This document shows, piece by piece, positions 57,477-64,000 of a stretch of 64,000 bases of DNA. The position numbers were made by a program, and so were the translations under genes. How positions within the stretch are numbered: position 1 is the first letter of the stretch; each line of letters begins with the position of its first letter. The stretch is from the NCBI RefSeq assembly GCF_009720735.1, contig NZ_WNKU01000022.1:1-64000 (forward strand), given 5' to 3'. This DNA comes from Heliobacterium mobile. Its GTDB lineage: Bacteria; Bacillota; Desulfitobacteriia; Heliobacteriales; Heliobacteriaceae. The notes under the pieces were generated by a model. It searched no databases and was not told the DNA's origin. It saw nothing but the letters and a program-made list of their open reading frames with translations.

Positions 57477-57797
57477 ATGCATTGCGAGCCTGAAAAGCTA
57501 TATGATTGGGACCGAGGCGCTCATACCCACGATTATTGTGTCAAAACGTCCAAAAATGAAGGACACTGCCATCTGATGGAGGGAAAAACATCGGCTGCCG
57601 GCGGTGAACGAGGGCATGTCCATGATTATGCCGGCATGACCACTTATGACGAAGGTCATGTTCACCACTATTGTGGAACAACAGGCCCTGCCGTGTACCT
57701 TCCCGATGGATCTCATACCCACTGTATGGAAGGTACGACAACTTGTGACTACGGTCACAGCCACGACTATCAGGGTAATACGTGCCGAGGAAAGTAG
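57477..57797 (+). CDS. YmaF family protein (His-rich repeats)
   Basis: A 106-residue protein of the YmaF type with four to five repeats around H-x-H: AHTHDYCV, GHCHLMEG, GHVHDYAGMT, GHVHHYCGTT, SHTHCMEGTT, GHSHDYQGNT. Each repeat is about 20 residues and ends T-(T/S). The histidines and several cysteines could bind metal; function of the family is unknown. Ribosome site AGGGGAGATTAACC before the ATG. It lies alone between uvrA and uvrB on the opposite strand. Confidence 0.88.
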   Translation: MHCEPEKLYDWDRGAHTHDYCVKTSKNEGHCHLMEGKTSAAGGERGHVHDYAGMTTYDEGHVHHYCGTTGPAVYLPDGSHTHCMEGTTTCDYGHSHDYQGNTCRGK

Positions 57798-57880
57798 AGT
57801 TAATCGCTTTACCGCTTCTATAGGTTCGAATTAACCTTTCAACTGTTACGACCTTAGCATTTAGACTCCCTGATCAAACG

Positions 57881-57926
57881 GGCCTCACCATCAACGTTTC
57901 TCCTCAGAAACGCTACAGTGAGGCCT
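57881..57926 (-). terminator. intrinsic terminator of uvrB
   Basis: GGCCTCAC (57881-57888) pairs with GTGAGGCC (57918-57925), and an inner ACGTTTCT/AGAAACG pair extends it. It directly follows the uvrB stop on the minus strand. Confidence 0.75.
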
Positions 57927-57933
57927 TCTGTCC

Positions 57934-60348
57934 TTAGGCTTTTCTTTTGCGTGATTTCGGTTTCGCCGGGGTCGTGGTAAAAAGCATCTCCAAACCGGGA
58001 TCAGTTATCGCCGAGGAGGAAGATCCTTTACCCCTCCCCTTCCGGCTGCTCTTTGCACTGTCCGATGGGGCACCCGTACCATTTCCCGCACTTTTACCCG
58101 CTTTTGCAGACCCTTTGGGCGGCGGAGCTCCTTTCAACTCGATGATGACGTCGCGGAGCATGGCGGCCCGTTCGAATTCGAGGGCTTTGGCTGCTTCCTT
58201 CATCTCATTCTCCAGATCTTGAATCAGAGATTGTAGATTTTCTGGAGACATGCCTTCGAAGGAGGAATCAGCAACCGGGGACTGTGGAGTGCTGTCCTGC
58301 GTACCGGCCCCTGCGAGGTATTCCTCAAAGGATGGTGTCTCAGCCACCACTTCCGCACCTGCTCCACCGGGGATGCCATACATCGCTTCATCACCCGTCT
58401 CCGGAGGCAAATGGGTATCTGCATAGGTAGCCTCCTGGGTCGCTTTGCTGCCTTTTTTGCCTTGCCGCTGTTTCAGATAAGACGCGGCACGAGCGAGGAC
58501 ACCGCCGCCTGGTGTAGCCCCATTTGCTCCACTCTTCTCGGAGGAAATGGTCATCTCGATGACGTTGCGCACGGCTTTGCGAACCGTCTGCGGGGTGATG
58601 CCATGTTCCTGGTTGTGAGCGATCTGAATTTCCCGGCGACGGTTTGTCTCGTCGATCGCCTTTTTCATGGACTTGGTGATCCTATCGCCATACATGATGA
58701 CCATGCCTTCGGCGTTCCGGGCTGCCCGGCCGATCGTCTGGATCAGCGAGCGGTCGGAACGGAGGAAGCCTTCCTTGTCGGCGTCGAGGATGGCCACCAG
58801 ACCCACTTCCGGCAGGTCCAAGCCTTCCCGCAAGAGGTTGATGCCGACGAGCACGTCAAACTCGCCGAGGCGCAAGTCCCGGATGATCTGCATCCGTTCG
58901 ATGGCGTCTACATCGGAGTGCATCCAACGCACTCGGACCCCTACTTGCCGCAGATAGGCCGTCAAATCTTCGGCCATCTTCTTGGTCAGCGTCGTCACGA
59001 GAATGCGCTGGTCTTTTTGGACACGCTGGCGAATCTCATGAAGCAAGTCATCGATCTGTCCTTTGACAGGACGTACGTCGATCACCGGATCGAGGAGGCC
59101 CGTGGGCCGGATGATCTGCTCGACCACCTGCTGGCTGCGCTTCAATTCATAATCGGCCGGCGTGGCCGAGACGTAGACGACCTGGTTCAACATCTGCTCA
59201 AACTCGTTAAATTTGAGCGGCCGGTTGTCTGCTGCCGAGGGCAGGCGGAAACCGTGTTCGATCAGAGTTGATTTCCGGGAGCGGTCCCCTTCGTACATAG
59301 CCCCCACTTGGGGAATGGATACGTGCGACTCGTCCACCATCAACAAGAAGTCTTTGGGAAAGAAGTGCATCAACGTGTACGGTGGTTCACCGGGCTGGCG
59401 GAAGGTCAAGTGCCGGGAATAGTTTTCGATGCCGGTACAAAAGCCCATCTCCCGCAGCATCTCAATGTCGTAGCGAGTCCGTTGAGCCAGTCGCTGCGCT
59501 TCGAGTAGCTTGTCCCGCTCTTTGAAGTGGGTGAGCCGCTCCTCGAGTTCCGCTTCGATGTTCGCGATAGACAGTTCCAACTTATCCCGGTTGGTGACAT
59601 AGTGGGTGTTCGGAAAGATGGAGATATGATAACGCTCTCCATAGATCTCACCGGTGAGCGTATCGATCTCGCTGATCCGCTCCAACTCGTCGCCGAAAAA
59701 CTCCAGGCGCACAGCCCGTTCCGAGTAGGAAGCCGGGTAGACCTCGACGACATCGCCGCGGACCCGGAAAGTCCCCCGGGCGAAGTTGATGTTGTTACGG
59801 GTGTATTGGATATCGACGAGGCGGCGCAAGATCGCATCTCGGTCGTAACTCTGTCCCTGTCGCAGGGAGATCATCTGGTCCAGGTATTCTTCCGGCGATC
59901 CTAACCCGTAAATGCAAGATACGGAAGCAACAATGATGACGTCACGCCGTTCGATCAGGGCTGCCGTAGCGGCGTGGCGCAGTTTGTCAATTTCATCGTT
60001 GATGGAAGCGTCTTTTTCAATAAACGTATCCGACTGAGGAACATAGGCCTCCGGTTGATAATAGTCATAGTAGCTGACAAAGTATTCAACAGCATTGTCC
60101 GGAAAAAATTCCTTAAACTCAGCACAGAGTTGGGCCGCCAAGGTTTTGTTGTGGGCTAGCACCAGCGTAGGTCGTTGGACCTTTTCGATGACAGCGGCCA
60201 TAGTAAAGGTTTTTCCGGTACCGGTGGCGCCGAGCAACGTTTGGTGCTTGATCCCTTTGTGGATCCCCTCGACCAACCGAGAAATCGCTTGGGGCTGGTC
60301 GCCTTTGGGTGTAAATTCGGTTTTTAACGTAAATCGTCGTTCTTCCAT
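57934..60348 (-). CDS. uvrB: excinuclease ABC subunit B, with insert and basic tail
   Basis: An 804-residue damage-verifying helicase; typical UvrB is 655-690. Walker [13 protein letters not shown] near residue 39, the beta-hairpin region [21 protein letters not shown] near 95-115, Walker B LMVDESH and motif [11 protein letters not shown] are intact. The UVR domain ([26 protein letters not shown]) that binds UvrC is at about 710-745. The extra length is a polar, Gly/Ala-rich insert of about 100 residues between motor and UVR domain (about 605-705), and a C-terminal Lys/Ser/Gly-rich tail of about 60 residues. The ATG has AAGGAGG about 7 bases upstream. Confidence 0.96.
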   Translation of the reverse strand: MEERRFTLKTEFTPKGDQPQAISRLVEGIHKGIKHQTLLGATGTGKTFTMAAVIEKVQRPTLVLAHNKTLAAQLCAEFKEFFPDNAVEYFVSYYDYYQPEAYVPQSDTFIEKDASINDEIDKLRHAATAALIERRDVIIVASVSCIYGLGSPEEYLDQMISLRQGQSYDRDAILRRLVDIQYTRNNINFARGTFRVRGDVVEVYPASYSERAVRLEFFGDELERISEIDTLTGEIYGERYHISIFPNTHYVTNRDKLELSIANIEAELEERLTHFKERDKLLEAQRLAQRTRYDIEMLREMGFCTGIENYSRHLTFRQPGEPPYTLMHFFPKDFLLMVDESHVSIPQVGAMYEGDRSRKSTLIEHGFRLPSAADNRPLKFNEFEQMLNQVVYVSATPADYELKRSQQVVEQIIRPTGLLDPVIDVRPVKGQIDDLLHEIRQRVQKDQRILVTTLTKKMAEDLTAYLRQVGVRVRWMHSDVDAIERMQIIRDLRLGEFDVLVGINLLREGLDLPEVGLVAILDADKEGFLRSDRSLIQTIGRAARNAEGMVIMYGDRITKSMKKAIDETNRRREIQIAHNQEHGITPQTVRKAVRNVIEMTISSEKSGANGATPGGGVLARAASYLKQRQGKKGSKATQEATYADTHLPPETGDEAMYGIPGGAGAEVVAETPSFEEYLAGAGTQDSTPQSPVADSSFEGMSPENLQSLIQDLENEMKEAAKALEFERAAMLRDVIIELKGAPPPKGSAKAGKSAGNGTGAPSDSAKSSRKGRGKGSSSSAITDPGLEMLFTTTPAKPKSRKRKA

Positions 60349-60683
60349 GCGCCAACCTCCTTTTATAAAGCGAGTCTAAACCCGCCACTTTACATACTGT
60401 TCACATAGTATTATAACACATTGGTCAAACAGCAAGGTTGGTTCCATAAAAAAACAGGAGCGATTTGTAAATACCTATTCCCATCTCATAGGGACCAAAA
60501 AGAACGATCCCCTTTTTATCGCGACCACTGCCAGCACCATGGTATTGGACCCTGTCGCCCGAAAAATCGGCATGATATAATACATGTTGTAATAGATTTA
60601 TAAATGAAGTGAACAAAATCTGCATAATGGCCGAACTACATGGTTAGGAACATGATTAAAAATTTGGCCAAGGAGGAAATCAC
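60349..60683. other. intergenic region with divergent promoter elements
   Basis: 335 bases between the divergent uvrB and the small two-TM gene. On the minus strand TGTTATAAT (60410-60418) is an extended -10 for uvrB. On the plus strand TGATATAAT (60573-60581) is an extended -10 toward the gene at 60684. No -35 with proper spacing was seen for either, and no gene. Confidence 0.5.
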
Positions 60684-60977
60684 TTGAGAAAACGCAAACT
60701 GAGCCACGGTGCGAAAGAGAAGCAAATGAAAAAGAAGCAGGCCGCCGAATTCACCCAAAACTCCGATTCCACTGCCGCCTTGCCACAAGATCAACGTTTT
60801 GTGGACAAGCCCGTCGCGACCTATATGGGGATCGGTTTCGGCGCGATTATCGCCTTCATCGCCGGACGTCTCGTAGAAGGAATGACGGGACAGCCGAACA
60901 TCGGCCTCTACTCGGCAGGCGCCTTTGTCCTGGCCGTGGTCCTCTTTATTTTAAAACCCTGGAAAAAGAAAACCTAA
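60684..60977 (+). CDS. hypothetical two-TM protein, 97 aa
   Basis: A strongly basic N-terminus (MRKRKLSHGAKEKQMKKKQ) and a polar linker precede two helices (YMGIGFGAIIAFIAGRLV and GLYSAGAFVLAVVLFILKPW), ending KKKT. The TTG start has AAGGAGG about 8 bases upstream. No family recognised; topology suggests both ends in the cytoplasm. Confidence 0.75.
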   Translation: MRKRKLSHGAKEKQMKKKQAAEFTQNSDSTAALPQDQRFVDKPVATYMGIGFGAIIAFIAGRLVEGMTGQPNIGLYSAGAFVLAVVLFILKPWKKKT

Positions 60978-61035
60978 AGCAAGGGCGAATCATTTTTGGC
61001 TCCGCCCAGTTTTTTGATATAACCTTAACGATGCA

Positions 61036-61075
61036 AAAAGGCAGGAAAGACGATCTACACGTCTTCCTGCCTTTT
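61036..61075. terminator. bidirectional intrinsic terminator
   Basis: AAAAGGCAGGAAAGACG region (61036-61052) pairs with CGTCTTCCTGCCTTTT (61060-61075), one bulge, between convergent genes. Confidence 0.85.
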
Positions 61076-61135
61076 GACATTTCATTGCGTCTATCCTAAA
61101 TCCAAATCATCCAATGAGGGCTGCTACTTTCCCCC

Positions 61136-62119
61136 CTATTTTTTAACCTTCTCCGTTTTTATATCATTCATCATTGTCTTCATATCCACAGCATTTGAGA
61201 CATCAGGGAACTTCAGTGTATCGATGAAATCCTTCGGTACAGGGGCCATATGGATCTTGCCATCCAGGTTCACGGTAATCTTCTTGTTCGGTTCCATCTG
61301 GATAGTCTCTGTACCTTTCAAATCCGTCATATCGGTTAAATAGGTGTCAGCATTGATGTAGTAGACATATTGAAAATCAACGGAAATGTTCTTCAGCATC
61401 TCTTCCAAGTTCACGTTGGACTTCTCGTTGGCAGTCTGCCCTTGCCGAGAAAAATCAGCCATGAACTCTTTCATAAAGGCATGCATCTTCGCATTATCCA
61501 GATTTACGTCCATCACATAATACTTTTTACCGTCGACCATCTGTTCGCGCAGACCGGAAGGAGTGAGTCCCATCTTATTGAGCCATTCGACCGATTTTAC
61601 AGGATCTTGGCTTTGGGCCATCAAGTCTTGAAGCGATTGGGGCATAGCGACCTCTTGCTTCATCCATTGATCGGAACTCGGTGCCGCGGCGCCGGGAATG
61701 TTCATCTTCATATACTGATCTTTACCCTTTAGATACATCTGCATGGATATACCCTTCGGTGCTTCTGCCTGTGTAGGTAATCCCGGCATAGACGGCATCG
61801 CCATCTCCATACTCATCAAGACTTGATCCGGTTTTTTTACGGTACCGTTCATGTTGATCTTCATAGTAATACCAATCGGCATTTCTGGCACGACCGTAGT
61901 GGCATCCATCGTGCCGGTAAACGAATAGGCTTGCAACTTCGCCGTTTCGGCCGTCGCTTTGCGGAGCAGTTCCATCGCTTTGGCCTGGTCTGCTTGGCTT
62001 TCCTGCACCGCTAAGGCCGGTTGCTGTGCCGGTAAACTTTCTCCCTCATCGGCCATCGCCGCCATGGGCGCCATCAGCAAACCTAACCCCAGCAGACCAG
62101 AGAGTAACCGCTTCTTCAT
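61136..62119 (-). CDS. secreted protein, DUF6612/LolA-like fold suspected, 327 aa
   Basis: A signal peptide (MKKRLLSGLLGLGLLMAPMAAMA-D) gives an exported protein; no lipobox is present. The mature part (EGESLPAQQP...) continues with KAMELLRKATAETAKLQAYSFTGTMDA and strands rich in Met (PEMPIGITMKINMNG, VLMSMEMAMPSMPGLP), consistent with a beta-sheet cradle that holds a hydrophobic ligand, as in LolA/LppX/DUF6612 proteins. That fold is inference. ATG at 62119 has AAAGGAGAGG about 8 bases upstream; the longer frame is not needed. Confidence 0.78.
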   Translation of the reverse strand: MKKRLLSGLLGLGLLMAPMAAMADEGESLPAQQPALAVQESQADQAKAMELLRKATAETAKLQAYSFTGTMDATTVVPEMPIGITMKINMNGTVKKPDQVLMSMEMAMPSMPGLPTQAEAPKGISMQMYLKGKDQYMKMNIPGAAAPSSDQWMKQEVAMPQSLQDLMAQSQDPVKSVEWLNKMGLTPSGLREQMVDGKKYYVMDVNLDNAKMHAFMKEFMADFSRQGQTANEKSNVNLEEMLKNISVDFQYVYYINADTYLTDMTDLKGTETIQMEPNKKITVNLDGKIHMAPVPKDFIDTLKFPDVSNAVDMKTMMNDIKTEKVKK

Positions 62120-62334
62120 CGTAAAACCTCTCCTTTTTTTGAACGCATACACCCGAGTCTCCCATAAGACTCTTTATCTCGCCTACATAAGTACAGGTCT
62201 ATAAATATAGACGCAGACCCTTCGCAAATAGTTTCACTATTTTCTAAAAATCATCCTGAAAATGATGTTTCTTTCCGAAATCTGTATCTACCTTGTTACA
62301 GGAAGCATACTACACTCTACAAAGGAGTGAAAGT

Positions 62335-62541
62335 ATGGCCAACCAAAAAGAGAATTTTCCGACACCTCATCATCCATCCCGTTACAGCCGTCCCGGACAG
62401 GAAGGAATCTCCCAAGTCTTGCCGGCAGATGAGACTGGGGAAGTCACTCAAGTGAACGGCGGCGGTGAAATGCAATCCTGGGGCGATTTCGCCTTACAAA
62501 ACGAATTGAACAAAAATGGGAAAGACGATTTTCTCGTCTAA
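62335..62541 (+). CDS. hypothetical protein, 68 aa
   Basis: A small, polar, Gly/Asn/Gln-rich protein with no membrane segment or signal (MANQKENFPTPHHPSRYSRP, then GGGEMQSWGDFALQNELNK). AAAGGAGTGAAAGT precedes the ATG at 62335. Composition recalls small spore or sporulation proteins but there is no recognisable family. Terminator at 62547. Confidence 0.7.
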   Translation: MANQKENFPTPHHPSRYSRPGQEGISQVLPADETGEVTQVNGGGEMQSWGDFALQNELNKNGKDDFLV

Positions 62542-62546
62542 AGGAA

Positions 62547-62582
62547 AAAACCGGGTAAGCCAAAGAGCCTACCCGGTTTTTT
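62547..62582. terminator. intrinsic terminator
   Basis: AAAACCGGGTA (about 62547-62557) pairs with TACCCGGTTTT (about 62570-62580), followed by TTT; it lies between convergent small genes. Confidence 0.87.
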
Positions 62583-62600
62583 GCATGCTACTGTTCCTGT

Positions 62601-62882
62601 TTACCAGAAAAAACCCCTACGGTAACCGTATCCTCCAAGTCCTCCGTAACCGCCGAATCCACCGTACCCATAACCAGCAAAAAAGGGCAACGTCAATGCC
62701 AACAGGGTGATCGCATAAAAGGGATAAAAACCAAATCCGGGGTTATTGGAGTAAAAGACGACCCCTCGCGGTGTGACCCGATGAATTCGACCTGTCTTCC
62801 ATGTGCCGTCCCGCAACCGGATGCGTGCTGGACGTCCACAATGGGGTGCTACGTTGCGAAAGCAAACGTCACGGATGATCAT
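62601..62882 (-). CDS. hypothetical protein with Gly/Tyr-rich C-terminus, 93 aa
   Basis: The N-terminal half (MIIRDVCFRNVAPHCGRPAR, then IRLRDGTWKTGRIHRVTPRGVVFYS) is a small beta-rich domain that resembles an SH3/Sm-like barrel. One hydrophobic helix (FYPFYAITLLALTLPFFAG) follows, then a Gly/Tyr-rich tail (GYGYGGFGGYGGLGGYGYRRG). Such tails are frequent in spore coat or outer-layer proteins. ATG at 62882 has GGAGGG 7 bases upstream. Spore association is inference. Confidence 0.75.
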   Translation of the reverse strand: MIIRDVCFRNVAPHCGRPARIRLRDGTWKTGRIHRVTPRGVVFYSNNPGFGFYPFYAITLLALTLPFFAGYGYGGFGGYGGLGGYGYRRGFFW

Positions 62883-63122
62883 TGCAGACCCTCCCTCTTC
62901 CATATCCCATTATTTGGATCGATTTATTGTATGTCGGTTATGCGTAACGTGTACATAACAGGAAAAAGAGAGCCCTCTGTGCAACCAAAAACCTCTCTTT
63001 TTCGTCAATATAATGAATGGTAACGAAAAGGGACGGCAGAATTCGATTAAATACACAGGATTTTGTTTTTTGCTTGTCGAATAGGATTTATTTAGTAAAC
63101 CAGCAACGAAGGAGGCAATCCC

Positions 63123-64000
63123 TTGCGAAAACAAGTTGTCAGCGGTGTGCTGGCTTTGACCATCGTCGCCACACCACTATCCGCTTTCGCCGCACCGAAA
63201 TCATTTACTGATGTCTATAGCACGATGTACGAATATAAGCCTGTAATGAAACTATCGGCTCAGGGAACCATCAAGGGACGGGGAGACGGGAATTTCGGCC
63301 CCAAAGATCCGGTGAAGTTCCTGGAAGCCCTCGTCATGGCCCAACGCTTTTTTGGTTTGGAATCGACGGCAAATCTATCGGCTTCTTTGTTGACAGCAAC
63401 CAAAGAAAAAAAGTTTGGTGGAAACGTCCCTGGTTGGGGAAAAGGCTATCTCGTCACCGCCTCACAGCAAAACCTCATCGACGAGAATGAACAGTTTGCA
63501 TGGGACAAAGGCGCTCCTCGCGCTTGGATCGCCCGTTTGTTAGTCCGGATGATCGGCAAAGAACAAGACGCTCAGAATCGAATGAGCGAGAATCTTTCCT
63601 TTACCGATGCTGAGCAAGTTCCGGCATGGGCACGAGGCCACATTGCTGTAGCTACTGACCTAGGGTTGATAAAAGGAACCGATACAGGCGCCTTCGAGCC
63701 GAACCGGACGGTGACCCGGGGTGAGATGGCCATTCTCCTCGATCGGGTGGAGAAAAAAATGTCCCAGTTACCGCCTGGGCTTTCTCAGGCAACCTTTGTC
63801 AGCACTCAAGATAATACGATATCCGTCCTGGGCGAAAATAACTTACTTACTCCGCTGACGTTAGACCCGAATGCACTCATCTTTGTGAAGGACCGGGTGT
63901 CCAACGTCAGCGACATCAATCCACAAGACCGGGTCGAGTACATAAAAAACGGCGATAAGGTTACCTATCTGGAAGTCACGCAAGAAAGCGGTCAATCAGT
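63123..64000 (+). CDS. SLH-domain surface protein (partial, runs off the right edge)
   Basis: The frame is open from a TTG at 63123 to the window end (at least 292 residues). A signal peptide (MRKQVVSGVLALTIVATPLSAFA-A) precedes S-layer homology repeats: FTDV...KPVMKLSAQGTIKGRGDGNFGPKDPVKFLEALVMAQRF, a second degenerate unit, and SFTDAEQVPAWARGHIAVATDLGLIKGTDTGAFEPNRTVTRGEMAILLDRV. SLH domains hold proteins on pyruvylated cell-wall polymer. AAGGAGG stands 8 bases before the TTG. The C-terminal function is outside the window. Confidence 0.92.
   Translation, partial: MRKQVVSGVLALTIVATPLSAFAAPKSFTDVYSTMYEYKPVMKLSAQGTIKGRGDGNFGPKDPVKFLEALVMAQRFFGLESTANLSASLLTATKEKKFGGNVPGWGKGYLVTASQQNLIDENEQFAWDKGAPRAWIARLLVRMIGKEQDAQNRMSENLSFTDAEQVPAWARGHIAVATDLGLIKGTDTGAFEPNRTVTRGEMAILLDRVEKKMSQLPPGLSQATFVSTQDNTISVLGENNLLTPLTLDPNALIFVKDRVSNVSDINPQDRVEYIKNGDKVTYLEVTQESGQS

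Noticed and set aside
58411-59271. Long open frame antisense to uvrB
   Set aside because: Shadow of uvrB; no ribosome site or family.
60349-60420. LexA (SOS) box upstream of uvrB
   Set aside because: GAACAGTATGTA resembles half of the GAAC-N4-GTTC operator only; the second half does not match, and uvrA shows no box either.

Overview
This window is one stretch of a chromosome from an endospore-forming, low-to-medium GC member of the Bacillota (Clostridia side). The basis is a spore germinant-receptor operon, a spore-coat cotJC remnant, strong AGGAGG-type ribosome sites with many TTG and GTG starts, a classic CIRCE operator, and the rapZ-yvcK-whiA cluster followed by glycolytic genes. A heliobacterial or Peptococcaceae-like host would fit, but that is inference; the 16S fragment is the decisive marker.

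Layout. 1-450: the 5' end of a 16S rRNA gene, its leader and a consensus promoter, with the operon leaving the window to the left. 0.8-6.5 kb: a hypothetical gene, then a complete germinant receptor operon (A, C, small D-like and B subunits) and a divergent lipoprotein. 6.5-10.6 kb: radical SAM protein, phosphodiesterase, topoisomerase III. 10.7-14 kb: a small accessory island with a HEPN/MNT pair, a 13-bp inverted repeat, a cluster of DnaA-box-like sequences, a mini membrane protein and a large serine recombinase that abuts a 5'-truncated cotJC. 14-19.6 kb: secreted YcdB-like protein, membrane proteins, aminotransferase, SDR, speD. 19.7-23.6 kb: the lactate racemase set larC, larB, larA. 23.6-25.7 kb: CIRCE-controlled htpG. 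25.9-29.9 kb: smpB, thioesterase, tatA, membrane pyrophosphatase, secG. 30.2-42.2 kb: a long leftward run rapZ-yvcK-whiA-acyltransferase-rpoN-gap-pgk-tpiA-gpmI-eno. 42.3-50.8 kb: malQ, a GH13 amylase, HAD phosphatase, uvrC, pgi, PAP2-like protein. 50.9-64 kb: soluble chemotaxis-type transducer, FAD oxidoreductase, RelE-type toxin-antitoxin pair, uvrA, ymaF, uvrB, several small or secreted proteins and the start of an SLH-domain surface protein.

How the genes fit together: glycolysis and storage-glucan use (malQ, amylase, pgi, gap to eno), lactate racemisation, nucleotide excision repair (uvrA, uvrB, uvrC all present), and spore formation and germination.

Most interesting signals: (1) a family of four same-orientation intergenic elements in the glycolytic run. 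Their terminal stems differ in sequence but stay complementary, an inner stem shows a compensatory change, and two copies are internal deletions of the full-length form. (2) A large serine recombinase sitting immediately against the 3' two thirds of cotJC, the arrangement expected of one end of a skin-like intervening element in a sporulation gene. (3) A perfect CIRCE operator in front of htpG. (4) Two genes whose best-placed ribosome site precedes an ACG codon. All calls come from reading the sequence; no database search was made.
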